In this document: piece by piece, positions 1-7,467 of the stretch
Layout: each line of letters opens with the position of its first letter
Numbering within the stretch: position 1 is the stretch's first letter
Source of the DNA: Leptolyngbya sp. BC1307
Lineage (GTDB): Bacteria; Cyanobacteriota; Cyanobacteriia; Phormidesmidales; Phormidesmidaceae
Assembly (NCBI RefSeq): GCF_002286735.1
Contig: NZ_NRTA01000010.1
Coordinates: 1 to 64,000 of the forward strand
Direction of reading: 5' to 3'
Length of the DNA stretch: 64,000 nucleotides
Translations under genes and position numbers: made by a program
The notes under the pieces: model-generated
Database searches by the model: none
What the model was told of the DNA's origin: nothing
The model's input: only the letters and a program-made list of their open reading frames with translations

Positions 1-402
1 CGAGGCTTTGATGCCATCTTTGCACAGACCTTCGAGGACAATGCGCCCTTAAACGCGGTGCTCAAGCAGTTTACCAACCACAAGGCAGAACTCCTGCGCG
101 TCCTGGAGATGCCAGCGCTGCCTTTGCATACCAATGCCGCTGAATCTGATATTCGCGAGATGGTCACTCGTCGTAAGATTAGTGGCACCACTCGCCATGA
201 CTTGGGCAGGCAGGCGCGTGACACCTTTGTCGGCCTCAAAAAAACCTGTCGCAAGCTGGGCTTTTCGTTCTGGCAATATTTGACCTCCAGGCTCAAACAC
301 GATGACACTGTTCCCTTGTTGCCTGATGTCATTAGACAAAGAGCGGCTCAGGCAACGGCTCAGGCCCTGCCTGCTGAGTCGGCTTGTTTTGTTGCAAGCT
401 AA
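1..402 (+). CDS. IS66-like transposase, C-terminal fragment (cut by window edge)
   Basis: The frame is open from base 1, so the gene starts outside the window; the first internal start codon at 58 is not the real one. The visible part matches the end of a DDE transposase of the IS66 type: NAAESDIREMVTRRKISG carries the conserved Glu of the catalytic triad, followed by the basic stretch RDTFVGLKKTCRKLGFSFW typical of the family's C-terminus. It would cut and join DNA ends during transposition, together with accessory proteins not seen here. A 9-bp inverted repeat straddles its stop codon. Family assignment is from motif pattern; whether the element is complete upstream cannot be seen. Confidence 0.75.
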   Translation, partial: RGFDAIFAQTFEDNAPLNAVLKQFTNHKAELLRVLEMPALPLHTNAAESDIREMVTRRKISGTTRHDLGRQARDTFVGLKKTCRKLGFSFWQYLTSRLKHDDTVPLLPDVIRQRAAQATAQALPAESACFVAS

Positions 403-409
403 AACAAGC
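382..409 (+). other. 9-bp inverted repeat across the transposase stop codon
   Basis: GCTTGTTTT at 382-390 is perfectly complementary to AAAACAAGC at 401-409 with a 10-base loop containing the TAA stop. It lacks a following T-run, so it may be a weak terminator or part of the element's end; no flanking target duplication was recognised. Confidence 0.45.
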
Positions 410-519
410 TTGCCTTCTACCAGCGGTTATTGAGCTATTGCCATAAATCCTTAAAATTACGGTTATCAGCCAGCCACGTCCGCAACTACGTTAGTGCTAT
501 CTCTCGGAGGATAACAACC

Positions 520-894
520 ATGCCACGTAGAAAAAAGCAACGCTCGCTCATCATCGATAAAGCCCAGTCTCGCCAAGCCGCCCTGCTGTCAATCTCGCCC
601 GAACTAGACTTTGGCAACAGCCTCACCACCGATGCCTACGATCAGCTTCTAGAAGAAACCCGCGAAGCCCTCAAGACATACAACACCCAGCTCTCAGCAA
701 TCGATCAGGCTTACAACGACTTCAAAGATCTCGAAAAATCTCTAGCCGATATGTGCGATCGCATGTTAACAGGTGTCGCCGCCCAATTTGGCAAAAACAG
801 CAGCGAATATGAAATGGCAGGCGGCACGCGCAAATCAGAGCGACGGCGATCACGACGGTTAGCAGCAGATAAACCGGCTCCTGCATTGGTGTAG
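520..894 (+). CDS. Conserved cyanobacterial hypothetical protein (124 aa)
   Basis: Small, highly charged protein beginning MPRRKKQRS and ending in an Arg-rich tail (RKSERRRSRR). The middle, about residues 35-85, is predicted helical and could form a coiled coil. The start at 520 is preferred over the upstream in-frame codon at 430 because CGGAGG at 505-510 gives a Shine-Dalgarno nine bases before it. The segment ending in GKNSSEYEMAGGTRKSERRR resembles a widespread uncharacterised cyanobacterial family whose role is unknown; basic termini would allow nucleic-acid contact, which is inference only. It stands alone, followed by a hairpin at 927-956. Confidence 0.7.
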   Translation: MPRRKKQRSLIIDKAQSRQAALLSISPELDFGNSLTTDAYDQLLEETREALKTYNTQLSAIDQAYNDFKDLEKSLADMCDRMLTGVAAQFGKNSSEYEMAGGTRKSERRRSRRLAADKPAPALV

Positions 895-926
895 CTACAG
901 ATAAGAAGTGCTCTGTCAGTCAACAT

Positions 927-956
927 AGCGGCGTGCGGATAAATTCGCATGCCGCT
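927..956 (+). terminator. Hairpin downstream of the 520-894 gene
   Basis: AGCGGCGTGCG (927-937) pairs with CGCATGCCGCT (946-956) over 11 bp with one G-U and an 8-base loop. It begins 33 bases after the stop codon. There is no T-run, so it could be a Rho-dependent end or an RNA-stabilising hairpin. Confidence 0.5.
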
Positions 957-1043
957 AGTCATTTAGCCTATTGTTATACAAAGGTCCACTTGTAATACTG
1001 TGCTTCAGCCAAGCGACCAACGCAACTTCACCTGTCTACAGCT

Positions 1044-1586
1044 CTACGACCGCTGTCCGATAGCGACAATCTGATCAACAGCCAACGCCTGCTCCGGAAA
1101 AGTCAAAGACGCTAGCGACTGCCCTTGCTGGAATGCCTTTCCCGCCTGGTATTCTTCGCGCTCTAGCTCACAAACCCACACAGTTGGCGTCTTTGGGGAG
1201 CCAATAAACCGAACGCCGCCCAACGCGCGATAGTCAGCCACCCAGTATTCGGGCACACCTAATTTCTCGTACTCGGCTAACTTGGTCAGATAATCGTCTT
1301 GCCAGTTGGTGCTAACAACCTCAACAATTAGCTTAACCGGGTCACCGGTTGAAATGCTGGAGTACTTTTGCCAGTACGGATCTTCCTTTACTTTTTCTCT
1401 ATCTAAAACGATAATATCCGGCAGGTAGCCCTCCGTCTCTCTATAGGGCTTCACCAAGCAAGACTGTGGGATCAAGTAAGGCAGGCTTAAGCGCTCAATC
1501 TCAAAATCTAGCTTTCCGCGAATCAAGGCGATCACTTCTATCTCCTTCGGAGACGCTCCGCGAACGTGAGGGCCGATTGATCGCAT
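1044..1586 (-). CDS. Uma2-family (DUF820) putative endonuclease with rebuilt N-terminus
   Basis: Uma2 proteins have a PD-(D/E)XK nuclease fold and are strongly amplified in cyanobacteria. Seen here: the core with GYLPDIIVLDRE (active-site Asp), PVKLIVEVVSTNWQDDY (Glu of the ExK-like motif) and the closing GVPEYWVADY. The family normally carries about 30-40 residues before the EVIALIRGKL helix; here that part is absent and replaced by about 16 residues translated from a palindromic dispersed repeat at 1538-1567. Only 25 bases separate the start from the exosortase gene upstream, so no displaced N-terminus is left. It may be translated from the new ATG but is probably impaired; a pseudogene call is possible. 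Confidence 0.7.
   Translation of the reverse strand: MRSIGPHVRGASPKEIEVIALIRGKLDFEIERLSLPYLIPQSCLVKPYRETEGYLPDIIVLDREKVKEDPYWQKYSSISTGDPVKLIVEVVSTNWQDDYLTKLAEYEKLGVPEYWVADYRALGGVRFIGSPKTPTVWVCELEREEYQAGKAFQQGQSLASLTFPEQALAVDQIVAIGQRS
1538..1567 (-). repeat. Dispersed palindromic repeat inside uma2 5' end
   Basis: On the minus strand it contains GTTCGCGGAGCGTCTCCGAA and then GGAGATAG. It has nested hairpins (TCTCC-TTC-GGAGA). It closely resembles small dispersed repeats known from Nostoc-type and other cyanobacterial genomes. It is read in frame as VRGASPKEIE of the Uma2 protein. Confidence 0.65.
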
Positions 1587-1611
1587 CTCTACCTACATAA
1601 GGCAACAACCA

Positions 1612-2544
1612 TCACGTTACTGAAGAACTCGCTTGAGACCAACGGTTCGCCAACCACATCACCAAATAATAATAAACCGTAAACAGCACCCCCGAAAACA
1701 ACTGCCCGCCCCAAGGCCCGTGCCAAAACTGAAACCAGCCATGTCCCCAATACACCGAAGCCACCGCCAATAGCATCACCCTCGGCACATTAAAAATCAG
1801 CGATGCCACAATCCCAATCGCAATAAACCCTAAAATCCGCAGCCAACTCTGCTTCAAAAACAGACCCATGAACAGCCCGGCTACTGCCATCGTCAGCGCC
1901 ATATCAAACCCATTGCAACCCCAATAAACATCCACCGCGCCCTCCGGGAAAGTCACGAACGAGTCTGCTGCCGACGCCTGCCACCCCAACCCGCTCAGTG
2001 ATAAAGCGCCAGCCTGCGCCATCAGCCTTTCTAAAAACTGGTAGGGGGTTACCGCCTCCCACAGCAGTCGCGCCGTCACCGCTGGCTGAGGATATAGCGT
2101 CAGAAAAACTGACATAGCCAGCATCTTTTGCTCCGCAAAAAACTTCAGCCCCCAATGACTACAGGCTATACCTGCTAAAATTAGGCCCCATAGCAAGGCT
2201 TGAGGCCATATTGCAAACCGACAAAGAGGAAACAAACCCACTCCGCAAAGAATGAGGACATGGCCCAGTAAGCGATCTTCTTCAGAAGCCTCTAATGAAG
2301 TCAGCCGCTTGTGTTGTTTCCACAAAAGATAACCGCTCAGCCCTACAAAGCAAGCCGCCAGCGTAAACCCATCGGTACTTTGCGGGCCGCGATTTACTAA
2401 GCCGCTTACCCAGGCCGGAAGATACCAAAGCCCCACCGACAGCCCCAGCAAAGTTAGCCAGCCCTGAAGACTCCTAGTACAGCTTCGCAGCCCAGACAGA
2501 ACCGATGCCTTCCCTACCTGCCGGAGACGAACCATTTTATGCAA
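1612..2544 (-). CDS. Cyanobacterial exosortase
   Basis: Multi-pass membrane transpeptidase-like enzyme expected to cleave a C-terminal sorting signal and hand the protein to the envelope. The catalytic triad is visible: Cys210 in VYWGCNGFD, Arg255 in FNVPRVMLL and His275 in FWHGPWGG, each at a membrane-helix edge as in the EpsH/exosortase family. Length (310 aa) and about eight hydrophobic segments fit. Directly upstream in the same orientation lie an HpsJ-like protein (36-bp gap) and a protein ending in a PTPA-type sorting signal, so enzyme and substrate are adjacent. By neighbourhood it looks like the type called cyanoexosortase C; that subtype label is inference. Confidence 0.85.
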   Translation of the reverse strand: MHKMVRLRQVGKASVLSGLRSCTRSLQGWLTLLGLSVGLWYLPAWVSGLVNRGPQSTDGFTLAACFVGLSGYLLWKQHKRLTSLEASEEDRLLGHVLILCGVGLFPLCRFAIWPQALLWGLILAGIACSHWGLKFFAEQKMLAMSVFLTLYPQPAVTARLLWEAVTPYQFLERLMAQAGALSLSGLGWQASAADSFVTFPEGAVDVYWGCNGFDMALTMAVAGLFMGLFLKQSWLRILGFIAIGIVASLIFNVPRVMLLAVASVYWGHGWFQFWHGPWGGQLFSGVLFTVYYYLVMWLANRWSQASSSVT

Positions 2545-2580
2545 CCTCTTCTAAAAGCGGTAGTATTTCTATGAATTGAC

Positions 2581-3276
2581 TCATCGGCCACTAGCCATTC
2601 GTCGAGCACTCGTCAGCCCAAACCGACCTAGTCCAACTAGACCAGCGCCTACAGCGATCAAATTACCGATACTTGCTAGCCCTGCCTTAGTGATCCCAGT
2701 CTGGGCATTTTGCTTCAATTGCTCCGCCTGACTCGTCAATTGCTGCTCGGCCTGCGCAATTTGCTCTGGGGTAACTTCAGCCAGCAGCTCAGGACTGCCC
2801 TTACTCTCCTCAATCTGCGCCTGAAGCTGCTCCGCCTGAGTAGTGATATTGCCAACCGCCTGCTCCTGCAAAATTAAGCTATCGCGAATTATCAAAATGC
2901 ACGACAGCATAAAGGCAACGCCAACGCCCAGACAAATTAGTGATAGCGGCCTTGTGAGCCGCCGGTTGCCGAGCTGACTATAGAGCAGCAATGCAGATCC
3001 AAACAAAAGAATGATGCTGCGATCGCCCACCTGCTGCAAAAAGTTAACCCGCCACTGCAGATTGAACGGACTAGGCGGCAAGCCCAAAGTCAACGTATCA
3101 ATACAAAAACCAGCCAGACAGGTGAGCCCTACAATCAGACAAACCTGCTTAGCATTATAGGGGGAATCATTTTCGCTCTTAGGCTGGTTAGCGTACGAGG
3201 CTTGCGGTCTACGAATACTGGTCATACTAAAAACTGATAGAGAAGAGTAATCAAAGCTTAAAAAGAAAAACTCCAT
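2581..3276 (-). CDS. HpsJ-like, exosortase-associated membrane protein
   Basis: Membrane protein with four hydrophobic segments: two near the N-terminus, one around residues 110-130 and one near the C-terminus. Before the last comes a helical, Gln/Glu-rich, coiled-coil-like stretch (about residues 140-195, QAEQLQAQIEES and EQIAQAEQQLTSQ). This layout matches the HpsJ family that accompanies exosortases and hormogonium polysaccharide loci; no catalytic motif is seen. It lies 36 bp upstream of the exosortase and is very probably co-transcribed. The start is uncertain: the ATG at 3276 adds 17 unusual residues, and the ATG at 3225 (MTSIRRPQ) is a good alternative; neither has a strong ribosome site. 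Confidence 0.7.
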   Translation of the reverse strand: MEFFFLSFDYSSLSVFSMTSIRRPQASYANQPKSENDSPYNAKQVCLIVGLTCLAGFCIDTLTLGLPPSPFNLQWRVNFLQQVGDRSIILLFGSALLLYSQLGNRRLTRPLSLICLGVGVAFMLSCILIIRDSLILQEQAVGNITTQAEQLQAQIEESKGSPELLAEVTPEQIAQAEQQLTSQAEQLKQNAQTGITKAGLASIGNLIAVGAGLVGLGRFGLTSARRMASGR

Positions 3277-3333
3277 ACCGCTTCACTACAGCGCCTTTCC
3301 TTTCAGCTCATTAAAAATAGCTAAAGACAGCGA

Positions 3334-3357
3334 AAGAGGGCCAGATGCGACCCTCTT
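3334..3357 (-). terminator. Hairpin between PTPA protein and HpsJ-like gene
   Basis: AAGAGGG/CCCTCTT forms a 7-bp stem (3334-3340 with 3351-3357). Read leftward it starts just after the sorted-protein gene and is followed by a weakly T-rich stretch. It may partly terminate, leaving more transcript for the abundant substrate than for the enzyme genes; this is inference. Confidence 0.45.
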
Positions 3358-3367
3358 GTCAAATTAT

Positions 3368-3991
3368 TTAAGCATCAACAGAATTCGAAGCTTCCGCTTT
3401 CCGCTTGCGCAGTGTAGCAACGCCGATACCCACTAGCCCTGGCAAAAGAGCTGGCGTAGGAATTTCGGTAGCATCCACATCAAAAGAGAAGTTGTTGTTA
3501 AGGGGAGTTTCGACAGCAGCAATAGAAGCTGTAAAGTTGGCCAGCAAATCATTGCTGCCAACTCTTCTGATCGTACCAATCAGCGGTAGATCCGTGCTAA
3601 AAGTGCCGCCGCCGTTAGCCCCAATTGCTGCCTTGACCAGGTTTTCTCCGGCATTGAGGTTGAGTACCGCATCATTGCCCTTAAACTGAAAGCCGGTGAT
3701 AAACGGGAATACAGGCGAAGAGGTTGCGTTGAAGGTAGGTGCTATCCCTGTTAGCGTCAAGTCGTTAACCTTTAAGCCTGGCATGAAGGTGAAAGCGGAA
3801 TCGAAACCTTCAACAGGTGTTGCGTTCCGAAACTTCAGAGTCGTGTCTCCACTGGCAGGATTAGTGAAATCGACATTGCCGCCAACTGTGAACTTAGCCG
3901 TAGCAGCGATCGCGGGAGCGGTATCTAGAGCGACACCTGCCATGACACTAGCTGCCGTAGCTGCGCCAAGAGCGAATGTTTTGAGCATCAT
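3368..3991 (-). CDS. Secreted protein with PTPA-type C-terminal sorting signal
   Basis: 207-aa exported protein. It has a Sec signal peptide (residues 1 to about 29, ending APAIA), then an Asn/Gly/Thr-rich beta body without recognisable catalytic motifs. The C-terminal sorting signal is PTPA at 178-181, a hydrophobic helix LLPGLVGIGVATL and the basic cluster RKRK, followed by nine extra residues. This is the tripartite architecture of PEP-CTERM-like substrates, in the PTPA variant found in cyanobacteria. The gene for the likely processing enzyme is two genes downstream. Start codons at 3991 and 3988 are adjacent. The body is probably a surface or matrix protein. Confidence 0.85.
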   Translation of the reverse strand: MMLKTFALGAATAASVMAGVALDTAPAIAATAKFTVGGNVDFTNPASGDTTLKFRNATPVEGFDSAFTFMPGLKVNDLTLTGIAPTFNATSSPVFPFITGFQFKGNDAVLNLNAGENLVKAAIGANGGGTFSTDLPLIGTIRRVGSNDLLANFTASIAAVETPLNNNFSFDVDATEIPTPALLPGLVGIGVATLRKRKAEASNSVDA

Positions 3992-4020
3992 TGTTTTTTA
4001 CCGTCGGTTGAAGTAATTTG

Positions 4021-4048
4021 GATACAGTGATCGGATAGATACAGTGAT
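4021..4048 (-). promoter_or_regulatory. Direct repeat upstream of the sorted-protein gene
   Basis: GATACAGTGAT occurs at 4021-4031 and again at 4038-4048, with starts 17 bp apart, 30-57 bp before the start codon at 3991. Closely spaced repeats in this position could be operator half-sites or a duplication; no regulator is known. Confidence 0.4.
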
Positions 4049-4152
4049 TGAATTTCCAAAGAGCTCGTTTAGTTTCTCTTGCATCTAAACAAATCAGACA
4101 AGAACCTGAACCGCTCAGACAGCACTCCCTAACCTAAATATTCTGGTAATAG

Positions 4153-4195
4153 ATAGAGGGTCCGGATATAAAGTAATTTCACCCCCTATTTTTTT
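4153..4195 (+). terminator. Terminator-like hairpin in the leader before the GT-C-like gene
   Basis: ATAGAGGG (4153-4160) pairs with CCCCCTAT (4182-4189) with one mismatch, followed by seven Ts. It sits 160 bp upstream of the rightward gene at 4357 in a 365-bp gene-free stretch. It could end a short leader RNA or act as an attenuator. A second small hairpin (TAGCCA/TGGCTA) follows at 4205-4219. Confidence 0.4.
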
Positions 4196-4356
4196 AAGGG
4201 CTCCTAGCCATCTTGGCTAAAGCACCGCGCCCTTTATTCGGCCTAAACTTTGGCAGTAGAATCTTATCAAAGTAGTTCAGTTCACTGAAACCTTCCTGAT
4301 ACAGGCCGCAGCAGACAGAATCTAGAGACCAGTCTATAGCTGGCTCCTCACTGCTG

Positions 4357-5655
4357 ATGAATGTTCAATTTAGCCGCTCCCAGCAAAAGTTTCTTTTTAT
4401 ACTGGGTATCACAGCCACTTACATCGCGCTATTAGTCTGGCTCGATTTTTTAAAGGGGCCTAAGCTATGGGACGAAAAGACCTATTGGGAAACCATCTTA
4501 CAGTTTAGCGATCGCCTGATTCCCAGCCTTAATGATTTAAGAAACTACGGCGAACTCAACACCCCTTTACCATTTATCATCTTCGGCGCGATAGAACATC
4601 TCTTCCATCAGGGCATATTTGCAGGCCGACTGCTAAATTTTGTTTTATCTATCAGCATGGTCTTGATTATCGGCTGGCCTAGCCGAGACAAGCGCGGCAG
4701 AGCTATTCTATGTGTGATTGGCTTATTCTTTTGCCCGTACTATCTGTTTTTGAGCGGGCGCATCTACACCGAAATGATCGCCTGCTTTTGGATGCTAATG
4801 GGGCTGGTGAGCTATGTCCACAATCGCCATATTCTCAGCAGCCTTGCTTTTATTTTAGCGATCGCCTCCCGCCAATACATGCTGCCGTTTCCAGCGGCGA
4901 TCGCCACCTACGAATTCATAGTTGCGATCATCAACATTCGATATTTTCACAGTATTAGCCTGGTCGAGCAAAAGCGGTGGATAGCACCTCTAGTCGCAAC
5001 GCTCTCTATCTTCGGGTGGATTTACCTATTTCAAGGGCTAGCCCCCGAAATCGCAGTAGCCACTCGCAGCGTTCCTACCGTTCAAGAAACAACCTGGGCT
5101 TTCGCACCTAATACAGCCATTAATTTTCTAGCCTATATTGGCCTATACATCGTCATTCCAGAGTTTGTTCTATTTCAGCCACTCTCCAAGCTCCGGCGCT
5201 TAAGACAACGCTGGAGAAAAGCCGCGCTGATTGCAGTAGCCCTACTGATAGCGTATGCCGCATTTCCGCCGCAGATGGAAGCCCACGGCAACCTGATGAA
5301 TCTCCTAGATCTGCTGCCTAATCGTGCTCTACAGATGAGCGTGCTCTATGGCCTCTCTTTACTAGCCTGCCTGCGGTTTTCTCAGCCCAACCTCATGTTT
5401 TTCATTGTTCTATTCAACAGCCTACTCATGATCAAGGCTTATCCGTGGGATAAATACATCCTGCCACTAGCAGTAGCTTTCTGGTACTGGCAATCAACAG
5501 GCTTAGAAGGGAAGACAGACAAAATCACCTATTTAGCGGATCGTTCTTTTCGATTGTCTGCTAAGCACCTTGGGCACGATAGGGAGCGCGATAACTTAGA
5601 GGCGAAGACGCACCATGCTGGCGAGAATCTGGAGTGCTTCACTGATTGGAATTGA
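4357..5655 (+). CDS. Polytopic membrane protein, GT-C-like glycosyltransferase (tentative)
   Basis: 432-aa protein with about ten hydrophobic segments. The first loop holds KLWDEKTYWETILQF, with an acidic pair after the first membrane span, as in GT-C transferases that use lipid-linked sugars. A later loop has IASRQYMLPFP, similar to the RQTN-type signature of ALG10-like enzymes. These features suggest transfer of a sugar from a polyprenyl carrier at the outer face of the membrane, but the acceptor is unknown. It is divergent from the exosortase cassette, so modification of envelope proteins is conceivable. Its last 41 bases overlap the yifB gene in another frame, suggesting coupled translation or a recently extended C-terminus; the last 35 residues look unstructured and charged. 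Confidence 0.55.
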   Translation: MNVQFSRSQQKFLFILGITATYIALLVWLDFLKGPKLWDEKTYWETILQFSDRLIPSLNDLRNYGELNTPLPFIIFGAIEHLFHQGIFAGRLLNFVLSISMVLIIGWPSRDKRGRAILCVIGLFFCPYYLFLSGRIYTEMIACFWMLMGLVSYVHNRHILSSLAFILAIASRQYMLPFPAAIATYEFIVAIINIRYFHSISLVEQKRWIAPLVATLSIFGWIYLFQGLAPEIAVATRSVPTVQETTWAFAPNTAINFLAYIGLYIVIPEFVLFQPLSKLRRLRQRWRKAALIAVALLIAYAAFPPQMEAHGNLMNLLDLLPNRALQMSVLYGLSLLACLRFSQPNLMFFIVLFNSLLMIKAYPWDKYILPLAVAFWYWQSTGLEGKTDKITYLADRSFRLSAKHLGHDRERDNLEAKTHHAGENLECFTDWN

Positions 5656-7144
5656 TGCGCTAAAAGTGGGTGTAGAAGTCGATCTTTCAGGCGGATTGCC
5701 AGGAGTCGTCGTCGTGGGATTGCCGGATACGGCTGTGCAAGAATCGCGAGAACGGGTGCGAGCGGCGCTCAAAAATGCGGGCTTTGCTTTCCCAATGCGC
5801 AAGGTAGTGATCAACCTGACCCCGGCAGATGTGCGTAAAGAGGGGCCGATTTATGATTTGCCGATTGCGATTGGTATTTTGGCAGCTTCGGAGTCAGTAG
5901 ATGGCACGCTGCTAAATGACTATCTGTTGCTGGGTGAGATGTCTTTGGATGGAACGCTACGGCCAGTAGCAGGGGTGGTAGCGATCGCAGCAGCCACCCA
6001 AAAGCTCGGTCTCAAAGGGCTGATCTTGCCTGAGGGCAATGCTCAAGAAGCCGCCATCGTCCCAGGCATCAAGGTTTATGGCTTCAGACATCTCAGCGAC
6101 GTTGTCGATTTCCTAAATTGCCCCGAAAACCACCAGCCGGTCAGTAGTCATGAGTCGTTAGCTTTATTAGAAGCGCCGACCGCCGGTCCAGACCTGCGTG
6201 ATGTAAAAGGTCAGGCTCAAGCTCGCCGCGCCCTAGAGATTGCCGCCGCAGGAGGACATAACCTCTGCCTGATTGGGCCGCCGGGCAGCGGCAAGACGAT
6301 GTTAGCCAAGCGATTGCCAGGCATTCTGCCGCCTCTCACCTTTGCTGAGGCGCTAGAAGTCACTCAGATTCATTCTGTCGCCGGATTGCTGAAAGAAAAA
6401 GGCCGCCTGATTAATCAGCGGCCCTTTCGCAGTCCTCATCATTCTGCTTCTGGCCCCTCCCTCGTCGGTGGCGGCAGCTTTCCCAAACCCGGCGAAATTT
6501 CCTTAGCTCACCGGGGCACACTTTTCCTAGATGAACTAACAGAATTCAAGCGCAGCGTCCTCGAATTTTTGCGCCAGCCCTTAGAAGACGGCAAAGTCAC
6601 CATCTCTAGAACCCGCCAATCGGTAGAGTTTCCCGCCCAGTTCACCCTGGTATCTAGCACCAACCCCTGTCCCTGCGGCTACTTTGGCGATACCGTTCAG
6701 CCCTGCACCTGCACCCCGCGCAACCGCGAGCAGTACTGGGCCAAGCTTTCTGGCCCGCTGATGGATCGCATTGACCTGCAGGTGATCGTCGGTCGGCTCA
6801 AGCCCGAAGAAGTCACCCGTCAACCCGAAGGTGAAGCGTCAGCCACGGTCAGAGCGCGAGTAGAAGCCGCCCGCCATCGTGCCCAGTCCCGGTTTGCTGA
6901 AGAACCCGCCCTACAGTGCAACGCCGATATGGAGAGCCGTCACATTCGCCAGTGGTGCCCCTTTGACGAAGCCACTCGCAGCCTGATTGAAGGCGCTATA
7001 CGCAAGCTTGGTCTATCAGCGCGGGCCACTGATCGGATTCTCAAAGTAGCCCGCACCATCGCTGACCTGGCGGGCGACCCTGAGATTCAAATTCATCACG
7101 TAGCAGAAGCCATTCAATACAGAACCATTGATCGGATGCAGTAA
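5615..7144 (+). CDS. YifB/ComM-family Mg-chelatase-like AAA+ ATPase
   Basis: 509 aa, full length. The N-terminal ChlI-like domain (about 1-170) starts MLARIWSASLIGIDALKV, as usual for the family. The AAA+ core carries Walker A GPPGSGKTM near residue 225 and Walker B TLFLDEL near residue 310, with an internal zinc-like cluster CPCGYFG...CTC. The C-terminal helical lid includes LSARATDRILKVARTIADL. ComM is a hexameric helicase that promotes branch migration when foreign DNA is integrated during natural transformation; that role is known from Vibrio and Acinetobacter and is inferred here. The gene overlaps the upstream membrane-protein gene by 41 bp and is followed by a strong bidirectional terminator. 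Confidence 0.92.
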   Translation: MLARIWSASLIGIDALKVGVEVDLSGGLPGVVVVGLPDTAVQESRERVRAALKNAGFAFPMRKVVINLTPADVRKEGPIYDLPIAIGILAASESVDGTLLNDYLLLGEMSLDGTLRPVAGVVAIAAATQKLGLKGLILPEGNAQEAAIVPGIKVYGFRHLSDVVDFLNCPENHQPVSSHESLALLEAPTAGPDLRDVKGQAQARRALEIAAAGGHNLCLIGPPGSGKTMLAKRLPGILPPLTFAEALEVTQIHSVAGLLKEKGRLINQRPFRSPHHSASGPSLVGGGSFPKPGEISLAHRGTLFLDELTEFKRSVLEFLRQPLEDGKVTISRTRQSVEFPAQFTLVSSTNPCPCGYFGDTVQPCTCTPRNREQYWAKLSGPLMDRIDLQVIVGRLKPEEVTRQPEGEASATVRARVEAARHRAQSRFAEEPALQCNADMESRHIRQWCPFDEATRSLIEGAIRKLGLSARATDRILKVARTIADLAGDPEIQIHHVAEAIQYRTIDRMQ

Positions 7145-7357
7145 ACCTGACTGTACCGACGGAGTTTGCAGTTGGCTTCACCCTGCATTCACATAAAACC
7201 ATTCACAAAACCACTCACAAAACTATTGAGGCCGTGATATTGAGACTCTTTTGGAATTTTCGGCCATAGCCTTGCCATTGCCGCATCGCTACGTTGGGCT
7301 TACTCAGCTTTACGTAACAACCTTTCAACCTCTCTCTTGTGATATAGAGACAGATCT

Positions 7358-7400
7358 AAAAAAAAGCTCGATTATGGATAGCTATAATCGAGCTTTTTTT
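7358..7400. terminator. Bidirectional intrinsic terminator
   Basis: A perfect GCTCGATTAT/ATAATCGAGC stem with an 8-base loop is flanked by eight As on the left and seven Ts on the right, so it can stop transcription from both sides. The rest of the gene-free stretch 7145-7461 holds only the repeat-like AAAACCATTCACAAAACCACTC run and presumably the promoter of the antiporter gene. Confidence 0.9.
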
Positions 7401-7467
7401 GGTTATTCATAAGCATCAATGGCTAGGGACACTGTGTCTCTAGCCTTCTCTATAGGGAGAAATGGCC

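Noticed and set aside
1-409. Complete insertion sequence with inverted ends
   Set aside because: Only the transposase end is inside the window; no terminal inverted repeat or target duplication could be confirmed.
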